DNA of 64,000 nucleotides from Dorea_D sp963559605 (GCA_963559605.1 CAUWLL010000009.1:1-64000); one strand, 5' to 3'; counted from the stretch's first letter, positions 16,601-25,517 are shown. Made by a program: numbers and translations. The notes: a model not told the origin generated them from the sequence alone.

Positions 16601-16980
16601 TGATTATTTCGGCGGGTATGCTTGCATTTGTCGTACTTTATAATCTGAACAGTATTAACATTACCGAGCGGATCCGTGAGCTTGCTACGTTAAAGGTGCT
16701 GGGCTTTTATAACCCGGAGGTGGCGGCTTATGTGTACCGGGAAAATATACTTCTTACCTTGATCGGAGCGGCAGCGGGCGTAGGACTTGGCAAGGTTCTG
16801 CATCTCTTTATCATAGAGACGGTAGAAGTTCCGGCGGCAATGTTCGGAAGAAATATCAACTTCTCAAGCTATGTCTACAGTTTACTGTTTACCGTTGCGT
16901 TTTCCATGATCGTAAATGGTGTGATGTATTTTAAACTCAAGAAAATTAACATGGTAGAGTCTTTGAAAAGTATAGAATAG
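13675..16980 (+). CDS. FtsX-domain ABC permease with long extracytoplasmic coiled coil
   Basis: A very large permease of 1101 residues. A first membrane helix lies at about residues 21-38, followed by an extracytoplasmic region. Residues about 252-540 are almost wholly charged, rich in Lys, Glu, Ala and Asp with repeating 'DAKxEL/DGKxEL' units, predicting a long coiled coil. An FtsX block of three helices starts near 568. A further helix near 742, a second extracytoplasmic domain and three C-terminal helices (from about 970) make a second FtsX block. It pairs with the ATPase directly upstream. The coiled coil could reach through the wall or bind a partner. The substrate is unknown; no regulator is adjacent. 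Confidence 0.88.
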   Translation: MKKKATHKDFYMEIQKSAGRFLSILFIVALGVAFFSGIRSSEPSMRITGDAYFDHENLMDIKAISTMGITEDDVRAIGEVDGILFAEGAYSSDLLSETEEEQHVLHVMSKPKKMNQITVSKGRMPEKTGECLMDDDMGYRVGDTVTLQSGTEDPVSDTLKTAKYQVVGVGNSPCYISFGRGSSTIGNGSVTGFMVVPEEDFVLDVYTEAYAQVSGAKEMVAYTKEYEDKVERVQEHVEGIAGERAQIRYREIVDEAQGEIEDAKNELADAKAEVRKELKDAKKKLDDGKAELDSAKNKVSDGKKQIKNAKATLASGQKEINNARKEYRIGLKKWKEGKKEYSAGKKAFEKTKASAGKRIKEGEAGLKKYRQQLDAKQRDYEKLLGAIAAMEGNPPQETSQEWLATLAVMKQQAKEGKKALGTAEAEYEKQNAKLQKSKEQLAAGEKKLKKSKALLDSNKKKLDKAATQISSGQSQIDSGRVEIAAQEKKLKEGEAEIVKNEKKLEEARKEYQDGKREARQEIADAEEEIKEAEQDIAEIETPKWYVYDRSTLPEYEGYGENADRMRAIGRVFPVIFFLVAALISLTSMTRMVEEQRIQIGTMKAIGYSKRAIISKYLGYALLATAGGSVIGVLVGEKVLPYIIIYAYGIMYQHIPEILVPYNWAYAIRASLAAVACTMFATLFSSVRELGEQPASLMRPPSPKIGKRVLLEYVPFLWKRLNFTWKSTIRNLMRYKKRFFMTIFGIGGCMALMVVGYGIKDSVFEIADLQYKEIQIYDGNIILEEDLTEEERKNLDAYLQQNQNLDRYMESYMKNITLKNKERENETYIMVLGSPEESKSYIDFHDRKTKKEYRLSDDGAIISEKTAKLLNAGVGDSVYVKDEETGDKEIQIAHICENYMGHYIYLTPKYYEKVYGEKPEYNQMIFAMKDSYGKAELERAGEDILARDEVLSVSYMHDIEKQLNDMLKSLNLVIIVLIISAGMLAFVVLYNLNSINITERIRELATLKVLGFYNPEVAAYVYRENILLTLIGAAAGVGLGKVLHLFIIETVEVPAAMFGRNINFSSYVYSLLFTVAFSMIVNGVMYFKLKKINMVESLKSIE

Positions 16981-17028
16981 CCGTGATTTGCCGGAATTTA
17001 TAATTTTTTTATAAATTTAATGCAATTA

Positions 17029-17055
17029 TTAGCACTCTTTCGAAAAGAGTGCTAA
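17029..17055. promoter_or_regulatory. CIRCE operator (HrcA binding site) upstream of htpG
   Basis: A perfect match to the CIRCE consensus: TTAGCACTC (17029-17037), nine spacer bases, GAGTGCTAA (17047-17055). CIRCE is bound by the heat-shock repressor HrcA. Candidate promoters flank it: TTGCCG-N16-TATAAA upstream (16988-17015), which would place CIRCE at the start of the transcript, and TTGACT-N17-TATCAT downstream (17063-17091). Confidence 0.95.
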
Positions 17056-17155
17056 TTTTGTGTTGACTTTTAATTTCCTGCGTATTATCATTACTGTTAG
17101 ATAAAACAGGCGGTCAGTTTCCGCTGAAATATATATAAAATTAGGAGTGATAAAA

Positions 17156-19210
17156 ATGGCAGTGAAAAAAGGAAGTTTATCTATCAGCAGTGAGAATATT
17201 TTCCCGATCATTAAGAAGTGGGTATATTCCGATCATGATATTTTTGTGCGTGAAATGGTATCCAACGGATGCGACGCGATCACGAAATTAAAAAAACTGG
17301 ATATGATGGGAGAGTATCAACTCCCGGATGACTTTAAGCCATGTATTAAAGTAGAAGTTAATCCAGAGGAGAAAACTTTGAAATTTACCGATAACGGAAT
17401 CGGTATGACCGCAGAGGAAGTAGAGGAATACATTACTCAGATCGCATTTTCGGGAGCTACTGAATTTCTTGAGAAATATAAGGATAAGACTACAGAGGAC
17501 GATATGATCGGTCATTTTGGTCTCGGATTCTACTCTGCATTTATGGTGGCAGATGAGGTGCATATTGATACCCTGTCTTATAAAGACGGAGCAGCTCCGG
17601 TACATTGGGTAAGTAACGGTGGTACAGAATATGAGATGGAAGAAGGAACGAAAGCAGAAGTCGGTTCTACCATGACTTTGTATCTGAATGAGGACAGCGT
17701 AGAGTTTGCCAATGAGTACCGCGTAAGAGAAGTAATTGAGAAATACTGTTCATTCATGCCGGTAGAGATTTTCTTATCTAAGGAAAATGCAGAGAAAGAG
17801 TATGAGACGATCGATGAGGCGGATTTAAAAGAGGATGATGTCGTTGTTGAGCATATTCACGAAGAAGCCAAGACAGAAGAGATAGAAAACGAAAATGGTG
17901 AGAAGGAAACCGTAGAGGTTTCTCCTGCCAAAGAAAAGGTAAAAATCGAGAAACGTCCGGTTTCTCTGAGCGATATTCATCCGCTTTGGACAAAGCATCC
18001 AAACGAGTGCTCGGACGAAGATTATCAGGAGTTTTATCGTAAGGTATTTCTAGATTATAAAGAGCCGTTGTTCTGGATCCATCTGAATATGGATTATCCG
18101 TTTAACCTGAAAGGGATTTTATATTTTCCAAGAATCAATACGGAGTATGATTCCATTGAGGGAACGATCAAATTATACAACAATCAGGTCTTTATCGCGG
18201 ACAATATCAAAGAAGTCATTCCTGAGTTCCTGATGGTATTAAAGGGTGTGATCGATTGTCCGGATCTGCCGCTTAATGTGTCCCGAAGCGCTTTACAGAA
18301 CGACGGATTTGTAAATAAGATCGCAGACTATATTTCCAAAAAGATTGCAGATAAGCTGTCAGGAATGTGTAAGACCAAGCGAGAGGATTACGAGAAATAT
18401 TGGGATAATATCAGCCCATTTATTAAATTCGGCTGCCTGAAAGACGAGAAATTCTGCGATAAGATGAAAGATGCGATCCTCTTTAAAAATATTGAGCATA
18501 AATATTTGACACTGAAAGACTGTATGGAAGAAAACGGCGGAGAGGTTGTTGAGCCGAATGACAAGAAAGAAGAAAACCAGGATGAAAACAAAGTAGAAGA
18601 AATTAAGACAACGATCTACTATATCACAGATGAAATCCAGCAAAGCCAGTACATTAACCTGTTCAAGAATCAGGGTCAGGATGCGGTGATCTTGAATCAC
18701 AACATTGATTCTGCGTTTATTACACAGCTGGAGCAGCACAACCCGACCATTCGTTTCCAGAGAATTGACGCAGATGTGACAGAGCATGTGAAAGAAGAAG
18801 TGGCAGAGGAAGATAAAGAAGAATTCAAAAAAGTATCTGACAGCTTGATTGAAATCTTCCGTAAAGAGTTGGAAAATGATAAGCTGGATGTGAAGATCGA
18901 GCGTCTGAAAGACGATAATGTGGCTTCTATGATCACACTGTCTGAGCAGAACCGTCGTATGCAGGAAATGATGAAGATGTACGGTATGGCAGGTATGGGC
19001 ATGGATATGGGAGGTGAGAGCACTCTTATCTTAAATGCGAACCATCCACTTGTGAAATATGTGGTAGGCCACAAAGACGGCGAGAATACAAATCTCATCT
19101 GTAAGCAGTTGTATGACCTTGCAATGCTGGCGCACAAACCGCTGAATCCGGATGAAATGACAGCTTTTGTGCAGAGAAGCAATGAGATTATGATGTTGTT
19201 GACGAAATAA
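17156..19210 (+). CDS. htpG: Molecular chaperone HtpG (Hsp90)
   Basis: The bacterial Hsp90, an ATP-dependent homodimeric chaperone. The 684-residue protein starts with the GHKL ATPase domain: FVREMVSNGCDAITK (catalytic Glu/Asn helix), DNGIGMT and GHFGLGFYSAFMV. A charged Glu/Lys linker lies at about residues 225-265, followed by the middle domain and the C-terminal dimerisation domain, with a Met-rich loop near residue 605. The ATG at 17156 is 8 bases from TAGGAG; the GTG at 17147 overlaps that site. The CIRCE element upstream implies HrcA control. Confidence 0.96.
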   Translation: MAVKKGSLSISSENIFPIIKKWVYSDHDIFVREMVSNGCDAITKLKKLDMMGEYQLPDDFKPCIKVEVNPEEKTLKFTDNGIGMTAEEVEEYITQIAFSGATEFLEKYKDKTTEDDMIGHFGLGFYSAFMVADEVHIDTLSYKDGAAPVHWVSNGGTEYEMEEGTKAEVGSTMTLYLNEDSVEFANEYRVREVIEKYCSFMPVEIFLSKENAEKEYETIDEADLKEDDVVVEHIHEEAKTEEIENENGEKETVEVSPAKEKVKIEKRPVSLSDIHPLWTKHPNECSDEDYQEFYRKVFLDYKEPLFWIHLNMDYPFNLKGILYFPRINTEYDSIEGTIKLYNNQVFIADNIKEVIPEFLMVLKGVIDCPDLPLNVSRSALQNDGFVNKIADYISKKIADKLSGMCKTKREDYEKYWDNISPFIKFGCLKDEKFCDKMKDAILFKNIEHKYLTLKDCMEENGGEVVEPNDKKEENQDENKVEEIKTTIYYITDEIQQSQYINLFKNQGQDAVILNHNIDSAFITQLEQHNPTIRFQRIDADVTEHVKEEVAEEDKEEFKKVSDSLIEIFRKELENDKLDVKIERLKDDNVASMITLSEQNRRMQEMMKMYGMAGMGMDMGGESTLILNANHPLVKYVVGHKDGENTNLICKQLYDLAMLAHKPLNPDEMTAFVQRSNEIMMLLTK

Positions 19211-19228
19211 GACACAGGACTTAAAATG

Positions 19229-19264
19229 AGAGTAACATGGAGAAAACTTCATGTTACTCTTTTT
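19229..19264 (+). terminator. Terminator after htpG
   Basis: A perfect 11-bp stem (19229-19239 with 19250-19260), ten-base loop and TTTT tail. Confidence 0.85.
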
Positions 19265-19309
19265 GTGTGTTGAAGTACATGCTTTATTTGATTGGGAGAG
19301 GTATAGAGA

Positions 19310-20146
19310 ATGTTTTATTTAATATTAGCAATTGTAAGTAGTGCGCTCGTTTCTATTTTTATGCGATGCAGTGAAAACTATACGAAAAATAATATCAGTA
19401 TGTTAGCTTCAAACTATCTTGCCTGTTTTTTGCTGGCAGGTTTTTATACAGGATTCGGGAACTTGTTTCCTGGTGGGAGTGCGATTGGGCGGACTTTGTG
19501 TCTCGGAGCATTAAATGGTGTATTATTTCTGGCAGGATTTGTGTTGCTTCAGTTTAATGTACAGAAAAACGGTGTGGTACTGTCTGCAACTTTTATGAAA
19601 CTGGGGGTATTGGTTCCTACGGTGTTGTCCGTAATTTGCTTTGGAGAAATGCCTACGGTCTTGCAAATCTGTGGTTTCGTGGCGGCAGTTGCTGCAATTA
19701 TCTTAATAAATTTCGAAAAAGAACAGACGAATGTATCTTTTAAGGCAGGGCTTATTCTGCTTCTTCTCACCGGAGGCGGCGGAGATGCGATGTCTAAAGT
19801 ATATGAGGAGTTGGGAAAACCGGAATTCTCCGAGCAGTTTCTGGTATATACATTTTTGGCTGCGGGACTTCTCTGTGTATTGCTTGCCGTTTATAAGAAA
19901 CAAAGACTTTCTAAAGCAGATTTTTTGTGGGGATTTCTCATAGGAATCCCGAATTATTTTTCTGCAAGATTTTTATTAAAAGCCTTGCGAAGTGTTCCGG
20001 CGGTGGTGGCATATCCGACGTATAGCGTGTCGGCGATCATTTTGGTGAGTCTGGCAGGAGTATTTGTATTTCGGGAGACCATCAGTACGAGGCAAAAAAT
20101 AGCGGTTGGAATTATTTTAGCAGCGCTTGTGCTGCTGAATGTGTAA
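19310..20146 (+). CDS. EamA/DMT-type membrane transporter
   Basis: A 278-residue membrane protein of about ten hydrophobic helices arranged as two five-helix halves, the usual layout of the drug/metabolite transporter superfamily. Each half ends with a helix like the family's last strand: AAIILINFEK near residue 140 and ILAALVLLNV at the C-terminus. The substrate is unknown. It ends 29 bases before the response regulator start, so it may be cotranscribed with the regulatory pair, but no shared function is evident. Confidence 0.85.
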   Translation: MFYLILAIVSSALVSIFMRCSENYTKNNISMLASNYLACFLLAGFYTGFGNLFPGGSAIGRTLCLGALNGVLFLAGFVLLQFNVQKNGVVLSATFMKLGVLVPTVLSVICFGEMPTVLQICGFVAAVAAIILINFEKEQTNVSFKAGLILLLLTGGGGDAMSKVYEELGKPEFSEQFLVYTFLAAGLLCVLLAVYKKQRLSKADFLWGFLIGIPNYFSARFLLKALRSVPAVVAYPTYSVSAIILVSLAGVFVFRETISTRQKIAVGIILAALVLLNV

Positions 20147-20175
20147 TCGGAGTGAATGAAAATGAGGAGAAAACG

Positions 20176-20850
20176 ATGCAGAAGATTTTGGTGGTAGAGG
20201 ATGACTATGAATTAAACCAGAGTATCAGTTATATGTTAAGGGAAGCAAACTACGAGGTCTCTTCGGCGTATTCTATAAAGGAGGCAAGGCTGTCTTACTA
20301 TGAACAAAAGCCGGGACTTATTATCCTGGATGTGAATCTGCCGGACGGCGAGGGGTTTCGGTTTTGTAAATGGGTGAAAGAACAAGAAGATATTCCGGTC
20401 ATATTTTTGACTGCCAGAGACTTGGAAGAGGATGCCCTAGCAGGATATGAGCTTGGGGCAGAGGATTATGTGACGAAACCGTTTTCTATGAAGATTTTAT
20501 TAAAGAAGATCGGAGTTTTGTTAAAGCTGGTAACAGAAGAGCCGGAAGATCTATTTGACGATGGATATTTGAAAATAGATCTTTCGCGGGCAAAGGTGGA
20601 GGCAGGCGGCAGAGAATGTGCCGTAACTCCTACAGAATTTAAGATTTTGCAGGAGTTTTTAACACACAGGGGACAGCTTCTGACTTATAATGTGTTGCTG
20701 GAACGCCTGTGGGATATTGATGGACAGTTTGTGGATAAGCATACACTAGCGGTTAATATGAACAGACTTCGCGGTAAAATCGAAGATGCAGAGCATAAGT
20801 ATATTTCAAATGTATATGGGATGGGGTATCAATGGGTGGATATAACATAG
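20176..20850 (+). CDS. OmpR/PhoB-family response regulator (two-component system 1)
   Basis: A 224-residue regulator. The receiver domain has the acidic pair Glu8/Asp9/Asp10, phosphoacceptor Asp52 in LDVNLPDGEG, and the conserved Lys in VTKPF. The C-terminal winged helix starts near residue 125 and contains the TPTEFKIL motif typical of OmpR-type DNA binding. The ATG at 20176 follows GAGGAG; an upstream in-frame start at 20152 lacks this. The gene overlaps the kinase gene by 19 bases, and an ABC transporter pair follows, the layout of Bce-type peptide sensing modules. Confidence 0.93.
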   Translation: MQKILVVEDDYELNQSISYMLREANYEVSSAYSIKEARLSYYEQKPGLIILDVNLPDGEGFRFCKWVKEQEDIPVIFLTARDLEEDALAGYELGAEDYVTKPFSMKILLKKIGVLLKLVTEEPEDLFDDGYLKIDLSRAKVEAGGRECAVTPTEFKILQEFLTHRGQLLTYNVLLERLWDIDGQFVDKHTLAVNMNRLRGKIEDAEHKYISNVYGMGYQWVDIT

Positions 20851-21755
20851 GGATTTTGTTTTTTGCATTGCTGACTTTGTGTTTATACAATAAGCTTTGG
20901 AGGCAGAAGAGGGATATTTATGATTTTACAGACCGACTGGAGCAGAATTTGGACGCTCTTCTTTCAGACAAAGAGATTGTGTGGGAAGAAGACACGAAGG
21001 ATACGTTAGATGGGAAGATCGGTGAGAAGCTGGAACGTGTTTCTTATGTTTGGGACGCGAGAAGGCAAGAGGATAGGCAGGCAAAAGAGAGGCTGAAAGA
21101 ATTGATCTCAGATATTTCACACCAGACAAAGACACCTGTTGCCAATCAGAAACTTTGTCTAGAAATTTTAAGACAGGAGATGAAGTCGGAAAGAGGGCAG
21201 GAGTATCTTGATAAGATGGAAAAACAGGTGGATAAGCTGGATTTTCTCTTTCAGACTCTTGTGAAAATGTCAAGGCTTGAAACAGGGGTTATAAAGATTT
21301 CAAAGGAAAAAGAAAATCTGGTGCAGACACTTTCTTACGCAGTTGCCCAGATCGTGCCTATTGCGGCGAAAAAAAGAATAGAGCTGTATGTAGATTCGGA
21401 GGAGGAATGCTATATATCTCATGATAGGAAGTGGACGGAGGAAGCGCTTTTTAATATTCTGGATAATGCGGTAAAATATACAGAACCGGGTGGGAGTATA
21501 AATATCTTTGTTAAACGACAGGAAATTTTTACGAAGCTGAGTATTCGGGACACCGGGAAGGGGATCGCCCAGGAACGGCAGGCGCAGATTTTTACAAGGT
21601 TTTACAGAGAACCGGAAGTGCATGAAAAAGAGGGGGTAGGTATCGGACTTTATCTGGCAAGGGAGATCATAGAATTGCAGAACGGCTATATTGAAGTTCG
21701 TTCAGAATTGGGCAAAGGTTCAGAGTTTCAGATATATTTGCCCAACGAATTATAA
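20832..21755 (+). CDS. Sensor histidine kinase with minimal input domain (two-component system 1)
   Basis: A 307-residue kinase. Only one clear membrane helix is seen (about residues 4-20) and there is no extracellular sensor domain. After a short linker comes the dimerisation domain with His97 in SDISHQTKTP, then the ATPase domain with the N box (LFNILDNAVKYT), DTGKGIA and GVGIGLYLAREI motifs. Bce-type kinases lack sensor domains and take their signal from the neighbouring ABC transporter; the downstream ABC genes fit this. The start overlaps the response regulator gene. Confidence 0.9.
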   Translation: MGGYNIGILFFALLTLCLYNKLWRQKRDIYDFTDRLEQNLDALLSDKEIVWEEDTKDTLDGKIGEKLERVSYVWDARRQEDRQAKERLKELISDISHQTKTPVANQKLCLEILRQEMKSERGQEYLDKMEKQVDKLDFLFQTLVKMSRLETGVIKISKEKENLVQTLSYAVAQIVPIAAKKRIELYVDSEEECYISHDRKWTEEALFNILDNAVKYTEPGGSINIFVKRQEIFTKLSIRDTGKGIAQERQAQIFTRFYREPEVHEKEGVGIGLYLAREIIELQNGYIEVRSELGKGSEFQIYLPNEL

Positions 21756-21850
21756 AAAATATGTTGTGAGACTACTTTGTGATTTTTCATCGGTATACTT
21801 TTCGTATGAAGAGAACTTCTTCTTTATTACTGACATAGGAGGTAGATAAT

Positions 21851-22540
21851 ATGGAGTCTTGGATTGTAAAGACAAAAGATCTGAAAAAGTATTATCCGTT
21901 GGGAGAGTATACCGTGAAAGCATTAGATGGGGTAGACTTTGCCGTAAAAGAACGAGAGTTGCTGGCAATTATCGGAAAGTCGGGAAGCGGAAAAAGCACG
22001 TTGATTCATATGATAGGGGGATTGGATGTGCCGACCTCCGGGGAAGTTTTTGTGGACGGCAGAAATTTGAGCAGAATGAATAAGGAACAGCTTGCTATAT
22101 TCCGTAGGAGAAAGGTAGGATTTGTGTTCCAGAGTTATAATCTGGTGCCGGATTTGAATGTATATGAGAATGTAGTTCTTCCCATTGAACTGGACGGAAA
22201 GAAAATCGACCGTGCATTTGTAGATGAGATTCTGGCACTTTTGAAACTGGAAGAGAAAAGGCAGGCCCTTCCCGGAACACTGTCCGGCGGGCAGCAGCAG
22301 AGGGTGGCGATCGCAAGAGCCATTGCTTCCAAGCCTAGTATCATTCTTGCAGACGAGCCGACCGGGAATCTTGATACGGCTACCAGCCATGACGTTATGG
22401 GACTTTTGAAAATTGTGGCACGTCAGTTTAAGCAGACGGTTGTTTTGATCACGCATGATCAGGATATTGCCCAGATGGCAGACAGGATCGTGAGGATCGA
22501 AGATGGACGTATTGTAAAGGCAGGTGACGGATGTGCTTAA
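21851..22540 (+). CDS. ABC transporter ATP-binding protein (BceA/MacB type)
   Basis: A 229-residue ATPase with Walker A GKSGSGKST at residues 42-50, Q loop VFQSYNLVPD, signature LSGGQQQR and Walker B IILADEPTGNLD. It follows the kinase gene by 95 bases with an ATAGGAGG ribosome site. It overlaps the permease gene by 17 bases, so the two are translationally coupled. Together they form a transporter probably regulated by, and signalling to, two-component system 1. A role in response to cell-wall-active peptides is inferred from the arrangement only. Confidence 0.92.
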   Translation: MESWIVKTKDLKKYYPLGEYTVKALDGVDFAVKERELLAIIGKSGSGKSTLIHMIGGLDVPTSGEVFVDGRNLSRMNKEQLAIFRRRKVGFVFQSYNLVPDLNVYENVVLPIELDGKKIDRAFVDEILALLKLEEKRQALPGTLSGGQQQRVAIARAIASKPSIILADEPTGNLDTATSHDVMGLLKIVARQFKQTVVLITHDQDIAQMADRIVRIEDGRIVKAGDGCA

Positions 22541-25025
22541 GAATAACAATGAGAAAGTCATCAGCCGTATGGCGAAACAGTCTTTGAAGAGTAACCGCAG
22601 GCGCAGTCTGATCATGGTCATAGCGGTCGTTTTGTCTGCTTTTATGCTGTTTAGCGTATTTACGGTGGGGATTACTTATTTTAAAATGCAGAAGGTACAG
22701 AATCTTCGGTTAAATGGCGGTGAGTATGATGCCATCCTGTACGGACTTACGAAAGAACAGCAGGAGATTTGTGAGAAATACCCGGATATGAAACGGACAG
22801 GCACGGTAGTAGTGTGTGGATTTGCAGAAGAGACAGAGAAAGACAGAACGCCCAACGTAGGTTTTGTGTGGGCGGATGATACCTACTGGAATCAGATCAA
22901 GAAGCCGGCAAGAAAATGGATGAAGGGCAGCTATCCGGTTCATGAAAATGAAGTGATGGTGACAAAAAGCGCGTTGGAAGCCTGTGGCTTGGAAGGTCTC
23001 GAAGTAGGCGATACATTTATGATGAAATATGCGGATGCCAATGGAAGTCATAGGAAAGAATTTCAAATTTCCGGTATGTGGGAGGGGTACGGAGATACAG
23101 AAGTGTTTTATATGTCGAAAGCATATTTCGACCGCTCAGGCTGGAGTATGTATGATGTGACGGCTGCAAGGTACTATATGGATTTTGAGCCAATATACAT
23201 GCCTCAGAAAGAGCGGGAGGCATTTATCGAAAGTATGGAATTGGAAAAACAGCAGAATTTGTTCTTTTTATCAGATTATAGTCATGGAATAGAAATCCTG
23301 CTGGGTATATTGGGTATTGTGCTGATCACTTGTTTTTGTGCATATCTTCTGATTTACAATATTTTGTATCTTGCAGTATCCGGGAACGTTCGGTATTATG
23401 GTCTGCTGCAAACGGTAGGTATGACAGGGAAACAGCTTCATCGGTTTATGTACCGCCAGATGCGGTTTATTGCACTCGTTGGAATGACAATGGGATTAAC
23501 GCTGGGAAGTATAGTGGCATTTTTTTTGATCCCGACAGTTGTGAAAACATTGGGCATAAGGGAGCAAGAAGTTACGGTTCTGTTTCATCCGGCAGTATTT
23601 TTGCTGACGATTGCGGTTACGGGATTCACTGTTTATATCGGAAGCCGTAAGCCTGTCAAAATGGCGGTGTCTATATCCCCGGTGGAAGCTCTTGGTTACC
23701 GGACAAATTCCGACAGAAAAAGTATAAGAAAAACGGGAAAAGGAAACGTGATTTTTCGGATGGCAAAAGAGCAGGTTACAAAGGACAAGAAGAAAACAGC
23801 GGTGGTAATTTTGTCTCTTACTATGAGTTTATTTGTATTCCTTGCTCTGGTTACGCTTCTAAAGAGTCAGGGCGCGAGAATGATTGTCGGAAATTTTATG
23901 AATCTTGATCTGGTTGTGGAAAATGACACACTTAAAATGGAAGACCGAAAAAATTGGACGCAGATTATGGATGAAAAAATGTTGGAAGAAATGGAGAAGA
24001 CAGAAGGCGTGAAAGAGCTTCACACAGTTACAAGCGCAGAAATTATGTTTCCGTGGGAACCGGATTTTATAGATAGGTGGATGGAAGAGGAGTACGATAT
24101 GTGGATGCGCTATCCTTATGAAAAAGACAGGAAAGAGCATCAGGAACATCCAGAGAATTTTGGTTCGTTTATGGTAGGGATAGATGAAACAGATTTTGAT
24201 TATTTGAACAAATTGTTGAAAGAGCCCGTAGATAAAACAAAGTTTCTCGCAGGTGAAACCTGTATTGTGTATCGCAATAATCTGGAGTTCAAGGACAGTG
24301 AACTGACAGGAAAGAAGGTCACCTGTGCGGAATATGGAAAAGCAAAAAATATAAGAACCTTTGAGGTCGCAGGGGTTACGGATGAAAACTATTACACAGG
24401 AGCGCTTCTTGGAATGCCGCCTACACTGATTGTCAGTGAGCAGGTGGTGAGAAAATTTGCGGTAAAATCATTTGTTTCAAAGGCAGGCATTCGTTATGAC
24501 GAAGAGTACGACGAGGAGACAGAAAATGCTTTGATGAAATTACTGGAAAACAGCGCTTATTCCAAAGACTTCTCCTACGATTCCAAGATTCGGGAGCTCA
24601 AAGAGGTAGAAAAGGCGCAGGGAAATCTTATGGGCGTAGGAATTGGTATCGTAGCAATCCTAGCGCTTATCGGTATATTAAATTATGTCAATACTGTGAC
24701 CGGAAATATCCAGAACCGCCGGACGGAGCTTGCTATCTTAGAGAGCATTGGCATGACAGAAAAGCAAGTAAGACAGATGCTTGTAACCGAAGGGTTAATA
24801 TTTGCAGGAAGTTCTCTTTTTCTGACTGCAACTTTTGGAACCGGGATTACTTATTATCTGTATCAGCCTATGAATTACAGAGGTGTGCCGTTTGAAGTGC
24901 CGTTTCTTCCGGTAGTTGCAATGGCGGCAGTTGTCATAATCGTGTGTGTAACCGTGCCACTTATTATACAGAGAATGATCGTGAAAGGAGGAGCAGTTGT
25001 AGAAAGGATACGAGGTGTAGAGTAG
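22524..25025 (+). CDS. FtsX-domain ABC permease linked to two-component system 1
   Basis: An 833-residue permease starting at GTG inside the ATPase gene. An N-terminal helix (about residues 28-50) is followed by an extracytoplasmic domain of about 200 residues, an FtsX block of three helices (about 255-375), a further helix near 425, a second extracytoplasmic domain (about 450-690) and a final three-helix FtsX block containing NYVNTVTGNIQNRRTELAILESIGM, the family's conserved cytosolic loop. This is the MacB/FtsX double-block layout of 8 helices, not the 10-helix BceB layout, so the match to a true Bce transporter is partial. Confidence 0.88.
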   Translation: MTDVLKNNNEKVISRMAKQSLKSNRRRSLIMVIAVVLSAFMLFSVFTVGITYFKMQKVQNLRLNGGEYDAILYGLTKEQQEICEKYPDMKRTGTVVVCGFAEETEKDRTPNVGFVWADDTYWNQIKKPARKWMKGSYPVHENEVMVTKSALEACGLEGLEVGDTFMMKYADANGSHRKEFQISGMWEGYGDTEVFYMSKAYFDRSGWSMYDVTAARYYMDFEPIYMPQKEREAFIESMELEKQQNLFFLSDYSHGIEILLGILGIVLITCFCAYLLIYNILYLAVSGNVRYYGLLQTVGMTGKQLHRFMYRQMRFIALVGMTMGLTLGSIVAFFLIPTVVKTLGIREQEVTVLFHPAVFLLTIAVTGFTVYIGSRKPVKMAVSISPVEALGYRTNSDRKSIRKTGKGNVIFRMAKEQVTKDKKKTAVVILSLTMSLFVFLALVTLLKSQGARMIVGNFMNLDLVVENDTLKMEDRKNWTQIMDEKMLEEMEKTEGVKELHTVTSAEIMFPWEPDFIDRWMEEEYDMWMRYPYEKDRKEHQEHPENFGSFMVGIDETDFDYLNKLLKEPVDKTKFLAGETCIVYRNNLEFKDSELTGKKVTCAEYGKAKNIRTFEVAGVTDENYYTGALLGMPPTLIVSEQVVRKFAVKSFVSKAGIRYDEEYDEETENALMKLLENSAYSKDFSYDSKIRELKEVEKAQGNLMGVGIGIVAILALIGILNYVNTVTGNIQNRRTELAILESIGMTEKQVRQMLVTEGLIFAGSSLFLTATFGTGITYYLYQPMNYRGVPFEVPFLPVVAMAAVVIIVCVTVPLIIQRMIVKGGAVVERIRGVE

Positions 25026-25043
25026 AAACAAAAATAAAAATGC

Positions 25044-25517
25044 CTAAAGCACCAGTTCTAAGTTCAGCAACATTTTTTGTGCATATGTATCCCATGCTTT
25101 TTCCAGTGTTTTGTCCATAGTAAAGGTTTTCAGGGAAATCCCGGTGATGCAGGTAAGGTTTGTTCCGTCATAAGATAGATTCAAATACATCCCTTGTATA
25201 GTTTCCGGGTGGAAACCGCTGACTTCGTATTCCTTTAAGAAATCTGCAAATTTTTCGGGTGCAAGAGACAGGATGAGCTTAAAGTAAAGCGGTGTCCGTT
25301 TTCCACGAATAATACCGAAGCAGAATTCCCGCACATCTTTCCAATGAGAATGGGTATCTTTTGGTGCTTCTTCGTAAAAATCTTTTTGTAGGAATCCATC
25401 TATAGTAAACTTGTTAAAGGTTGTAATTTCTCCTTCGATGAAAGAAAACGTATCAAAAGTGTCTTTCAAGAGGAGATGGGACATACAAGCTTTTGTTTTC
25501 AAAGGAATGGTGATCAT
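25044..25517 (-). CDS. Conserved protein, resembles DUF5721 family
   Basis: A 157-residue cytosolic protein with no signal peptide or membrane helix. The N-terminal part (SHLLLKDTFDTFSFIEGEITTFNKFTIDG) resembles the family I remember as DUF5721, found in Lachnospiraceae; this recollection is not verified. The function is unknown. Its stop is 18 bases from the convergent permease stop with no clear terminator between. The ribosome site AAGGAG is about 12 bases before the ATG, a slightly long distance. Confidence 0.65.
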   Translation of the reverse strand: MITIPLKTKACMSHLLLKDTFDTFSFIEGEITTFNKFTIDGFLQKDFYEEAPKDTHSHWKDVREFCFGIIRGKRTPLYFKLILSLAPEKFADFLKEYEVSGFHPETIQGMYLNLSYDGTNLTCITGISLKTFTMDKTLEKAWDTYAQKMLLNLELVL

